Origin: CAYSCW01 sp964449165
Lineage (GTDB): Bacteria > Acidobacteriota > Aminicenantia > Aminicenantales > Aminicenantaceae
Direction of reading: 5' to 3'
Length of the DNA stretch: 43,968 nucleotides
Assembly (NCBI GenBank): GCA_964449165.1
Contig: CAYVAT010000027.1
Location: 1-43,968 of the forward strand
The number at the start of each line of letters is the position of its first letter. The first letter of the stretch is position 1. Position numbers and translations under genes: made by a program. The notes under the pieces are model-generated. The model was not told where the DNA came from. It made no database searches and saw only the letters and a list, made by a program, of their open reading frames with translations. This document shows, piece by piece, positions 34,228 to 41,999 of the stretch.

Positions 34228-34713
34228 TTATTTTCTCAAACGAATTCTAGGCTGGCGCTTTCGCAGGGGATAATCCTTTCGTAAGGGATAACCTTCGAAT
34301 CCCTCATACATGAAGAGCCGCCTTAGATCAGGATGCCCGTTGAACTGCACTCCGAACATGTCATAGACTTCTCTCTCCAGCCAGTTGGCATTCTTGAAGA
34401 AAGTGGTTAAAGAATCCACAACAGGATCCTTCTCGGGGAGAAAAGCCTTTATCCTCAGGCGGTGATTGTTGGAGAGAGAAAAAAGGTGGTAAACCATCTG
34501 GAAACGATCCTCTTGCCCGATATGATCAACACATGTCAGATCCAGGAGCATAGTATAGGAGTAAGGTTCCTTGATCAGAAATTTGACCACATCGAGGAGT
34601 GAATTTCTTTCGATAATGACGATCTCATCTCCGAATTTGACGAATATCTCTTTGATATTTCCTGAGAATCTTTTCTTGAGGTCGTCTAAGGCTTTCTTCT
34701 TTTCCATCTCCAT
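34228..34713 (-). CDS. nuoC: NADH-quinone oxidoreductase subunit C
   Basis: This is a 161-residue subunit that contacts NuoD and carries no cofactor. The family signature WLEREVYDMFGVQFNGHPDLRRL is present. The start is set at the ATG at 34713 inside the end of nuoB (28-bp overlap). A longer frame to 34896 simply reads across nuoB out of frame and is rejected. A second ATG two codons on is equally possible. The C-terminal tail is basic. Confidence 0.93.
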   Translation of the reverse strand: MEMEKKKALDDLKKRFSGNIKEIFVKFGDEIVIIERNSLLDVVKFLIKEPYSYTMLLDLTCVDHIGQEDRFQMVYHLFSLSNNHRLRIKAFLPEKDPVVDSLTTFFKNANWLEREVYDMFGVQFNGHPDLRRLFMYEGFEGYPLRKDYPLRKRQPRIRLRK

Positions 34714-35162
34714 TCTTGCTCTTGGTTTTGGATTTTTTCTTGGAGCTTGACCAAACCATCCAGGACTGTTTCTGGTCGAGGGGGGCATCCTGGTATGTAA
34801 ATGTCGACGGGGATGATACGATCGATTCCTTGGACTACGGCATAATTGTCGTAGATACCGCCGCTTACCGCACAAGTACCAAAGGCAACCACCCATTTGG
34901 GTTCTGTCATCTGGTTGTAGACAGTTCTGAGAACAGGTGCCAATTTCTGGGTAATAGTGCCGACGACAAGGAGCATATCAGACTGACGGGGAGAAAACCG
35001 GGTCCAGCCAGCCCCGAAGCGGTCGATATCAAAGTGGGCGCAGGCTGCAGACATGTATTCCATTCCACAGCAGGCTGTCACATAGGGGTAATGGAATAGG
35101 GAAAATTTTCTGGCCCAGCCTAGGATGTGATTAAACTTTGTGGTGATGAATCCGCCTTCCAT
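34686..35162 (-). CDS. nuoB: NADH-quinone oxidoreductase subunit B
   Basis: This is a 158-residue subunit that binds cluster N2, the last electron donor before quinone. The cluster ligands are the paired cysteines in TACCGMEY, Cys in FGTCAVSGG and Cys in IPGCPPRPE. The RFSPRQSD and DMLLVVGTIT segments are typical. The C-terminal end overlaps nuoC by 28 bp. Confidence 0.96.
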   Translation of the reverse strand: MEGGFITTKFNHILGWARKFSLFHYPYVTACCGMEYMSAACAHFDIDRFGAGWTRFSPRQSDMLLVVGTITQKLAPVLRTVYNQMTEPKWVVAFGTCAVSGGIYDNYAVVQGIDRIIPVDIYIPGCPPRPETVLDGLVKLQEKIQNQEQEWRWKRRKP

Positions 35163-35180
35163 ATCAAACTCTTTGTTGAT

Positions 35181-35528
35181 TTAGCGTTCCCATTGGAAAG
35201 CGCCCTTTTTCCAGGCGTAAATGAACCCGATGATGATGATCACAAGATAGGCGAACATGACGATAAAAGCGGTGCTGCCGATTTTCTTAAACACCAGTGC
35301 CCAGGGAAAGAAAAACACCACTTCTATGTCGAATAGGAGGAAGATGAAAGCAATCAAGTAGAATTTTATGGGAACGGGATTGATTTCCTCCTGGAGATAG
35401 GGGCTTCCGCATTCAAAGGGAGTCTCTTTAGCAGGATTACTTCGTTTGGGTCCGAGGAGTTTATTCATGGTGACGAGGACTACTCCTAAGAACCCGAAGA
35501 TGAGGAAAACTAAAAGGAGATCTATCAT
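35181..35528 (-). CDS. nuoA: NADH-quinone oxidoreductase subunit A
   Basis: This is a 115-residue membrane subunit with three helices and the conserved loop ETPFECGSPY between helices 1 and 2, plus FLLFDIEVVFFFPWA in helix 2. It is the first gene of the operon. No clear ribosome binding site precedes the ATG. A divergent sulfatase-family gene lies upstream. Confidence 0.95.
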   Translation of the reverse strand: MIDLLLVFLIFGFLGVVLVTMNKLLGPKRSNPAKETPFECGSPYLQEEINPVPIKFYLIAFIFLLFDIEVVFFFPWALVFKKIGSTAFIVMFAYLVIIIIGFIYAWKKGAFQWER

Positions 35529-35555
35529 ATTGTATTTCGCGAATTAAAGGCATAA

Positions 35556-35584
35556 ATTTTATAAAAATAAACATAACAATGCAA
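35556..35584 (-). promoter_or_regulatory. Candidate sigma-70 promoter of the nuo operon
   Basis: On the minus strand there is TTGCAT (35584-35579), a 17-bp spacer and TAAAAT (35561-35556), about 30 bases before nuoA. It sits back-to-back with the divergent promoter at 35590-35618, so the two -35 boxes are only 5 bp apart and binding may be mutually exclusive. Confidence 0.42.
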
Positions 35585-35589
35585 TCATT

Positions 35590-35618
35590 TTGACAAAATT
35601 TTTTTATTTTTCCATAAT
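35590..35618 (+). promoter_or_regulatory. Sigma-70 promoter of the sulfatase-family gene
   Basis: A perfect TTGACA (35590-35595), a 17-bp spacer and CATAAT (35613-35618) precede the gene, which would have a leader of about 50 bases. Confidence 0.55.
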
Positions 35619-35677
35619 AATCTCTGGATCTAGTAAAGGTTAACCAAGTTATCCTTAGAAAGGACAGGGAATCCAAA

Positions 35678-37306
35678 TTGCAACTCCATTTAATACAATC
35701 AGTTAGAAAAAGATTACTGTTCCTCCTTATAGGTTTTTTGACTCTTTTTTTTCTCTTTTCTTTTTTTCCCGGTTGTCGAAAACCGCCAAGTCAAGATAAT
35801 TTTATTCTCATAACTCTGGACACACAAAGAGCGGATTTCATCAGCTCTTACCAGTCGGATAAGGCTTCCACTCCCCATATCGATTTTTTAGCTCAGCAGG
35901 GAACTCTTTACGAAAACTGCTACAGCCTTATCCCCATCACTTTGCCCTCCCACGCGTCCATATTTTTTTCTGAGCCTCCTTATACACTCAAGTGCTATAA
36001 CAATGGGCATGCTATAAGTCGGACAAGGAAGAGGCCTTCATTCGTGAATATCTTTCACAAGAATGGTTATGCCACGGCTGCATTTGTTTCCTTAGGCGTA
36101 TTGAAGTCCCAATTCGGTCTTGATGAGGGATTTCAGGAATACCAAGATGGCTTTCCAAAAGGGCGCTGGTATCTTGCAGCAGAAGAAGTCAACAAGCATG
36201 TTTTTTCGTGGCTGGATCGAAACAAGGAAAAGAAATTTTTCCTCTGGATTCATTATTCAGATCCCCATGATCCGTATGCTCCCCCTACCCTGCCTTCGGA
36301 TTTAAATGTATTTCTCAACGGCGAATTTCTCGGGGAGTACTGCTTGAACAAATACACGACATATGAAGTCCCTTTGAAGTTGAAGGAGGGAAAAAATATC
36401 CTCCGCTTCAAGGTTAATAATCGCTACCGGGATAAATCTTATGCGTTTCAAGCTCGCTTTGATGAGCTGAATATTAAAGATAAAGAAATCGGAGTTCAAT
36501 TCTCTCGTGGCTGGCTCATTCAGGACGAGGAAAGCCTCTTTTTCTCCAAAGAACAGAGTACTATCGAGCTGGATTGCCCTGCTCCTGGTCAACATGCCAT
36601 GCTTTCCTTTCGAGGCCGGCTCCTTCTTCCTGTGCAGGCGGTCAGGGATCTCTATAGAAGAGAAGTGGAGTACATGGATGGAGAAATCGGCAAACTCTGG
36701 GATAAATTGCGGGAGACAAATCTTTTTCCGAAGACTCATATCTTGATGGTCGGGGATCATGGAGAGGGGCTTGGTGAGTACCTGAATTCAATGGGAGACC
36801 CGCATATCGGACACATCCATTTTCTGTATGATATCTACATGAAAGTTCCTCTTATCATCTATAATCCTCACGCTGTGAAACAGGGCATCCGAATCTCATC
36901 AACGGTGACTCTTCTCGACGTGGGCCCCACTATCATGGCAGCCATGGGCTTTAAAAGACTCTCTCATTTTCAGGGAAGAAATCTCCTCCAGCTAGGAAAA
37001 AAGAAGGAATTCACCATCTACCAGGAAACCTATACGCCCGAGGCAGTGAAAGACCGGTTTGCCATTCTCCAATTTCCCTGGCATCTTATCTTCACTCCTG
37101 AAGAAAAAACCTATGAACTCTTTGATTTGGAGACAGATCCAGATGAGAAGGAGAATATTTTTTCAGGGGAATCTCTCAGCAACAAAATAATAAAACTTAA
37201 GAAAGAACTGGATTCTTTTGTCAGGGAAGCGATAAAAGAGAAAAAAGAAATCAAGATAGACAAAAAGACAGAAGAAATGTTAAGAACTCTTGGTTACATC
37301 AAGTGA
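35678..37306 (+). CDS. Sulfatase/alkaline phosphatase-superfamily protein, membrane anchored, with inserted beta domain
   Basis: This is a 542-residue protein. After a basic, hydrophobic N terminus (possible lipobox Cys33) comes the superfamily core: ITLDTQRADF at about 45, then ITLPSHAS, where formylglycine sulfatases have CxPSR. Here Thr88 replaces the modified Cys/Ser, so a normal formylglycine sulfatase mechanism is unlikely. Metal ligands appear in VGDHGEGLGE at about 357 and PHIGHIHF. Between HYSDPHDPYAPP and VRDLYRREVEYMD an insertion of about 110 residues looks like a beta-sandwich. The start is TTG, with no upstream alternative. The last 27 bp overlap the convergent SPASM-type gene. 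Confidence 0.8.
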   Translation: MQLHLIQSVRKRLLFLLIGFLTLFFLFSFFPGCRKPPSQDNFILITLDTQRADFISSYQSDKASTPHIDFLAQQGTLYENCYSLIPITLPSHASIFFSEPPYTLKCYNNGHAISRTRKRPSFVNIFHKNGYATAAFVSLGVLKSQFGLDEGFQEYQDGFPKGRWYLAAEEVNKHVFSWLDRNKEKKFFLWIHYSDPHDPYAPPTLPSDLNVFLNGEFLGEYCLNKYTTYEVPLKLKEGKNILRFKVNNRYRDKSYAFQARFDELNIKDKEIGVQFSRGWLIQDEESLFFSKEQSTIELDCPAPGQHAMLSFRGRLLLPVQAVRDLYRREVEYMDGEIGKLWDKLRETNLFPKTHILMVGDHGEGLGEYLNSMGDPHIGHIHFLYDIYMKVPLIIYNPHAVKQGIRISSTVTLLDVGPTIMAAMGFKRLSHFQGRNLLQLGKKKEFTIYQETYTPEAVKDRFAILQFPWHLIFTPEEKTYELFDLETDPDEKENIFSGESLSNKIIKLKKELDSFVREAIKEKKEIKIDKKTEEMLRTLGYIK

Positions 37307-37726
37307 CTTTTCTCTTCTTGCTTTGAAACGCCGATAAAGTTTTCCTGGAATCTGGAAGAGCATTCTGTTTATTAACCTGAAAAGAGGGGGCCTTTGCTGA
37401 GGAGATATATGGGCAAGTAGAGACTCTTGTTTCTGCTCGGCCAGATATTTCTGGACAATGGGACAGGAAAGGCTGTCCAGGCAATAGGGGCTGAGTTTCC
37501 CTTGACTGAGGTAGAATCTTATCTCCTGTAGCTGAGGGGAATTCCAGGCCGATGCCCATTCTGTCATGGGAGCGATGGGCTGACTTCCATGACAGCAAGG
37601 CAGGATGCCGCGGCGAAGGATATAATAGCTCTCCCAGGGCTCTCGGCACAGAGGGAGGGAGGGCGATGATTGCCCTTCCTTCAGGGAAGAGGACTTTTTG
37701 ACTGTGATGTTCTTCTCTTGATCCAT
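37280..37726 (-). CDS. SPASM-like iron-sulfur module, separated from the radical SAM gene by an in-frame stop
   Basis: This is a 148-residue protein with the pattern of a radical SAM C-terminal auxiliary-cluster domain: CREPWESYYILRRGILPCCHG, WNSPQLQEIRFYLSQG and two further cysteines in CLDSLSCP. Its frame is the same as that of the radical SAM gene upstream. The junction reads TTT TAA GCC ATG, so one stop codon and one alanine codon separate them. It could be translated independently from its ATG (weak AAGG upstream), or be the severed 3' part of one longer gene. Sequencing error is also possible. Confidence 0.72.
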   Translation of the reverse strand: MDQEKNITVKKSSSLKEGQSSPSLPLCREPWESYYILRRGILPCCHGSQPIAPMTEWASAWNSPQLQEIRFYLSQGKLSPYCLDSLSCPIVQKYLAEQKQESLLAHISPQQRPPLFRLINRMLFQIPGKLYRRFKARREKSLDVTKSS

Positions 37727-37729
37727 GGC

Positions 37730-39400
37730 TTAAAACCTTTGCTTTTCCGGTGCGAGGGATGATATTCCGTTTGAAACCAGATCTTCCGACTTTCCGAATG
37801 TGAATTGGTTGGCCACAGGTATACCATATTTCTTTGAATATTCGTCACATTTCCGGAAGACTTCTTCGAGTTCCTTGGAAGAAAGAAGTTCTTTTTCGTA
37901 ATCAAAATGGTAGCCTCCGCGATCAGCTTCTATCTGGGGATTCTCCAGGTAATTCAGGGGACGAAGTACTAGAGAATCGGCATTAATTTTTTGGCAGAGC
38001 TGAAAATAAGCTTCTAAATCTTCCAGGTTTACTCTCATGGGCATGAAGACCATGTAGATTTTAGGGAGGTTGCCTCTTTTCTTTCTTTCCTGATTCAAAA
38101 GCTTGAGATGGGGTATGATAGAGTCCCAAAGGTCGTTTCTTATCTTGGCATAGGTATCTTTACAGGCTGCATCAAGGGAAACATAGAGGTAAATAGGTTT
38201 CCCTAATAAAGCCTGGAGTGTTCTTGGAGTAAAAGCCTGACCATTGGTTGATATTTCGAGAATCTTCTTCTGCTCTTGGCAGAATTCAAGGATTTCTCCA
38301 AATCGAGGATGGAGAAGAGGCTCTCCGAAGGAACAGTTGATCACCAGTCGAGCTGACTGAAAAAAATGGCCGTAACCTTCCAGTGTCCTCTCGTCGACAT
38401 TCACCTCGGCATATTCTCCTTCCAGTTCTTTCATCCGCTCCCACAGGCAGTAAACACAGTGAGGCTTGATGTTGCATTTTCCATATAAATCGACGCCCAG
38501 ATTCAGAGGAAAAGAAGCAAGCTTTGTCTTTCCTTCTCTCATTTCTTGATAATTCAAAAGGGCATTCTTATGGAAGAAGGTAAAGAGGCGGTGAGTTTCA
38601 TCTTGGTCATGAAATTCTGGATTGCTGACCCTGATCCCCAGCTGTCTGCCGTCACCTCGGTGATGTTCTTCGGGCAAAACCCTATTCAGGGATAGATTCA
38701 GTTCATCGGTTCCAGGCCAATCAGCAGCCATTTTGCTTTCGGGATTCATCTGTTCTTTTTTAACGGATGGTGCAAGCTGGAGAGGGAAGCTGTAAAAGTT
38801 CCATTTAGGTAGGAGGGTAATCTCTGAAAGCGTTCTATCATGCAGAGAGATATTTAGTTTCTGGCTATAATCATGGAATTCAGAAAGAATAGAGAAGGAG
38901 ATATACTTGTGTTTTCTTTTATTCTCTGCGGAGAGATTAAATTTTGCCTTCTTCTTCATCCATCTAAAGGGAAAAAGGTCATCAAACTCCCATTCATACC
39001 ATCCCTCGAGGAAGATGCCAGTCTCTGAAGCCTTGATACACTCCATCCTTCTCAACATGATCCCCAACTGACGGCCATCCCTGGGTACGGAGAATGTTTT
39101 GTTTAAAGCAAAATCAAATTGGATATGACCCATCTCTTCAAAAGGAAAAGCATAAGAGCAGAAAGATCCATCAATTTCCCTTTTTCCTTTTTTCTGACCG
39201 TTGATGTAGAGTTTGAGGATCACGTGCTTCTCTTCGGGATCAGCGTGTCCGGCTGCTGTGATGAGCAGGTATTTTTTTCCGGGAACCTGGTAGTTTTTGA
39301 TAAAGAAGTTGGCCTCTTTTTTCATCCAGCGGAAGGCGTGGGTCCCGTCATTTTCTTCTGGGTACCATCCCGCACCGAGGAGAATTTCAGAGGAAAACAT
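37730..39400 (-). CDS. Radical SAM protein with two N-terminal beta-sandwich repeats
   Basis: This is a 556-residue protein. Residues about 1-280 hold two copies of a beta-rich domain: GWYPEENDG...FRWMKKEA and GWYEWEFDD...FRWMKKKA, each ending near DGRQLGI. A radical SAM barrel follows. The SAM-cluster cysteines are 309, 315 and 318 in CNIKPHCVYC, a CX5CX2C spacing instead of the common CX3CX2C. SFGEPLL and EISTNGQ match the next radical SAM motifs. The ATG at 39400 is chosen because a consensus promoter covers the longer TTG-initiated reading. The SPASM-like module lies just past the stop. Substrate is unknown; context suggests cell-surface glycans or peptides. Confidence 0.82.
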   Translation of the reverse strand: MFSSEILLGAGWYPEENDGTHAFRWMKKEANFFIKNYQVPGKKYLLITAAGHADPEEKHVILKLYINGQKKGKREIDGSFCSYAFPFEEMGHIQFDFALNKTFSVPRDGRQLGIMLRRMECIKASETGIFLEGWYEWEFDDLFPFRWMKKKAKFNLSAENKRKHKYISFSILSEFHDYSQKLNISLHDRTLSEITLLPKWNFYSFPLQLAPSVKKEQMNPESKMAADWPGTDELNLSLNRVLPEEHHRGDGRQLGIRVSNPEFHDQDETHRLFTFFHKNALLNYQEMREGKTKLASFPLNLGVDLYGKCNIKPHCVYCLWERMKELEGEYAEVNVDERTLEGYGHFFQSARLVINCSFGEPLLHPRFGEILEFCQEQKKILEISTNGQAFTPRTLQALLGKPIYLYVSLDAACKDTYAKIRNDLWDSIIPHLKLLNQERKKRGNLPKIYMVFMPMRVNLEDLEAYFQLCQKINADSLVLRPLNYLENPQIEADRGGYHFDYEKELLSSKELEEVFRKCDEYSKKYGIPVANQFTFGKSEDLVSNGISSLAPEKQRF

Positions 39401-39418
39401 TTTCTCTTTTGGAGACAG

Positions 39419-39448
39419 ATTATATTCTTTTCCCTTCCCCACTGTCAA
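39419..39448 (-). promoter_or_regulatory. Consensus sigma-70 promoter of the radical SAM gene
   Basis: On the minus strand there is perfect TTGACA (39448-39443), an 18-bp spacer and perfect TATAAT (39424-39419). A start near 39412 leaves a leader of about 12 bases with AAGAG before the ATG at 39400. This excludes the in-frame TTG at 39448, which is part of the -35 box. Confidence 0.65.
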
Positions 39449-39542
39449 TCAGGGATACCTTGTTGAATGATGCACAGTCATTTGGAGACAGGGTGTTGTC
39501 CTGGCTATGAATTCGATGTATATCCCGGATTTTCGGTAAATT

Positions 39543-39571
39543 TTGACAAAAGGATCAAACGATATTATAAA
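39543..39571 (+). promoter_or_regulatory. Consensus sigma-70 promoter of the second GT-C-like gene
   Basis: Perfect TTGACA (39543-39548), a 17-bp spacer and TATAAA (39566-39571). The expected start, near 39578, is only about 6 bases before the ATG at 39584. Confidence 0.6.
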
Positions 39572-39583
39572 TCTTAGCAAAGA

Positions 39584-41971
39584 ATGAAATCCATAAGTTT
39601 AAAACAGAAAACTTCATTCTGGGCCCTGGTTCTTTTTGTTCTTTTGACCTTCGTCCATCTTCTCCCCCTCTCCCTTCATCCCGATCGTTCTGTTTCTGAA
39701 ACAGGCGATACTCTGTTAAACACCTGGATCCTTTCTCATGTGCGTCACAAGCTGTTTACCGATCCTTTGCATCTTTTCCAGGCAAACATCTTCTATCCCC
39801 ACATCAACACTCTCACCTATTCCGAACATCTCCTGCCGCAGGCTTTACTTTCTCTACCTGTCGCTCTTATTTCTGGGAATCCCATCCTGGCTTATAATTT
39901 TGTCTTTTTGCTGGCTTATTTTCTCAACGGATATATCATGTTTCTTTTTGTCCGCTACTTAACCAAAAGTCAACTGGCCGCACTGGCTTGCGGAATTGTG
40001 TTTGCCTTCAATACCTATAATTTCAATCATATCAGCCACTTGCAATTGGTCTATGCCTGGCCGATCCCTCTCTCCTTTCTCTTTGCGCACAAATACTTCG
40101 AAGATAGCCGTCTGAAAGATTCTGTTCTTTTTTCGCTTTGCTTGGTTCTTCAGGCATTGTGCTGTGTCTACTATGGCCTTTTTTTTGTCTCTATATTAAT
40201 CATAGTTATTCCTGTTTTTCTCATCCTTTATCGGGAAAAAATAAATATCCACTTTATTTTGAAACTAGGCGTGCCTTTGGTTTTAGCAGGCTCCATGCTT
40301 TTAGTCTTTTCCCTTCCGTATCTTTCCCTTTTTAAGACATTTGGATTCCAGAGAGGATTAACCAAAGGAGCGAATCTTCTTAATTATTTAGCGGTAAATC
40401 CGCATAACATTGTTTTCGCTCGGTTTCTCAACTCTTTAGGGAGACATGAACGCTTTCTTAGCCCAGGAATTGGAGCTATATTTCTGGCAGCATTTTTTAT
40501 ATGGAGAAAGAGGCATTTGTTTCGAATAAAGACCAAGATTCTCAGGTGGATCGCCCTGGCTGTTGTTTTGATTAATGCCGTGGTCGTTGCTGTTGTCCAG
40601 GCGAGTGGTGGTTTTTCTCTTGATCTGGGCCTTTTTAGTCTTTCCGCCCACAACATAGCTAAGCCGGCATTCACCATTTTCGGAGTGGGAATCCTTATTT
40701 TATTGATCAGTTTCTTGAAAGACATCTTCAGGAAGAAAGAAAAGACCTCTTTGGAAAACAAAAACTTGTTTCTTTACACCGGGCTTTTCGCATGGGCACT
40801 GCTTCTTTCTTTTGGAAGGAGTTTTATCCCTCTTCCTTTCCCAATATTTTATAATTATTTTCCAGGGTTCAAAGGTATCAGAGTCCCTTCACGGTTTGCT
40901 ATTTTTGTTATTTTTGCCACTGTGGTTCTGGCTGGCTACGGAATAAAATTAATGAGCACCTACTTAAAAAGGAGGCAGGTTAAAGTTTGGGCCAGTGTTG
41001 CTCTGCTTCTCTTCCTGAATCTGGAGTACCTATCCCTGCCCCAGAGAATGAGATTTGTCCCTGTGAGAAATGACATACCTCCCACTTATCGCTGGCTGAA
41101 GGAGAGACCTAAGGAAGCATCCATCATTGAGCTTCCCTTTCGTCGTCGCATTTCGAAGGATACCATCTATATGTATTTTTCCATATTTCACCAGAAAAAA
41201 ATGATCAACGGATACAGTGGCTTTATTCCTCCAGCTATCCTCTACATCCGAAAGATGTTTATGTCTTTTCCTTCCTGGGCGTGCCTGGATATTTTGAAGG
41301 CATTGGGAGTGGATTACGTGATCCTGCACAAGAATATGTGGAAAAAACGCCAGGTCGAAAAAGTCATTCAGAGAATTGAGGAAGATTTTACAGAAGATTT
41401 GAAACTCGAAAAAGAATTTCGCTATGCGTTCAAGAAACCCAATGCTCTCTCTGATCAATTGGGTGATGATCTCATATTCAAGGTGGTTTCCACAAAGCAG
41501 GAGAAAAAACCTGAAGAACAATCGACTTATCGGGAAGTCCCTCCTGATCTCTGGAAGCTCTCATCCAACCGTAGGGCCGATCTCCTGCCTCACCTTATGG
41601 ATAACGATATGAGTACCAGGTGGACCACAGAACGGAAAAAAACTTCTGGAGACTATATTCTTGTCGAATTTAAAGAGCCTCAGAGAGTGGACAGAATTTC
41701 TCTCTACCAAGGAAACTTTACCCTAGACTATGCTCTCCGGATTCGAGTGGATGTCTCTTCTGACGGAAAAAATTGGCGAAGCTATCATCGCCTTTTCTCT
41801 CCGGGTGAATTTGTCAAAAATCTTGTCTATTCTCCTCTTAACCTTGTACAGAATGTTTATCTTACCGATGAGAAGATCAAATTCTTGAGGATTGTCCAGG
41901 TGGGTAATGATAAGACTTTTTGGTGGTCGGCGGTGGAATTGAAGATCTACCAGAAGGAAGGGCAATCCTGA
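39584..41971 (+). CDS. GT-C-like polytopic membrane protein with C-terminal discoidin-like domain (paralogue)
   Basis: This is a 795-residue paralogue of the protein at 10639-12747. The N-terminal half has about 12 membrane helices and the shared segments ETGDTLLNTWIL, QANIFYPH and YSEHLLPQ. A loop follows with INGYSGFIPP. Residues about 655-790 form an F5/8 type C-like domain (LMDNDMSTRWTTE, VDVSSDGKNW, IKFLRIVQVG). It is longer than its paralogue, mostly in the membrane part. The leader appears to be very short with no ribosome binding site. It is divergent from the radical SAM gene. A role in lipid-linked sugar transfer at the cell surface is inference. Confidence 0.75.
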   Translation: MKSISLKQKTSFWALVLFVLLTFVHLLPLSLHPDRSVSETGDTLLNTWILSHVRHKLFTDPLHLFQANIFYPHINTLTYSEHLLPQALLSLPVALISGNPILAYNFVFLLAYFLNGYIMFLFVRYLTKSQLAALACGIVFAFNTYNFNHISHLQLVYAWPIPLSFLFAHKYFEDSRLKDSVLFSLCLVLQALCCVYYGLFFVSILIIVIPVFLILYREKINIHFILKLGVPLVLAGSMLLVFSLPYLSLFKTFGFQRGLTKGANLLNYLAVNPHNIVFARFLNSLGRHERFLSPGIGAIFLAAFFIWRKRHLFRIKTKILRWIALAVVLINAVVVAVVQASGGFSLDLGLFSLSAHNIAKPAFTIFGVGILILLISFLKDIFRKKEKTSLENKNLFLYTGLFAWALLLSFGRSFIPLPFPIFYNYFPGFKGIRVPSRFAIFVIFATVVLAGYGIKLMSTYLKRRQVKVWASVALLLFLNLEYLSLPQRMRFVPVRNDIPPTYRWLKERPKEASIIELPFRRRISKDTIYMYFSIFHQKKMINGYSGFIPPAILYIRKMFMSFPSWACLDILKALGVDYVILHKNMWKKRQVEKVIQRIEEDFTEDLKLEKEFRYAFKKPNALSDQLGDDLIFKVVSTKQEKKPEEQSTYREVPPDLWKLSSNRRADLLPHLMDNDMSTRWTTERKKTSGDYILVEFKEPQRVDRISLYQGNFTLDYALRIRVDVSSDGKNWRSYHRLFSPGEFVKNLVYSPLNLVQNVYLTDEKIKFLRIVQVGNDKTFWWSAVELKIYQKEGQS

Positions 41972-41999
41972 AGAGAAAAAGTGTAGCCTCCTTTATCTG

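Noticed and set aside
34714..34896. N-terminal extension of nuoC
   Set aside because: It reads across nuoB in another frame and is rich in Arg and Pro; the nuoC family start matches the ATG at 34713 or 34707.
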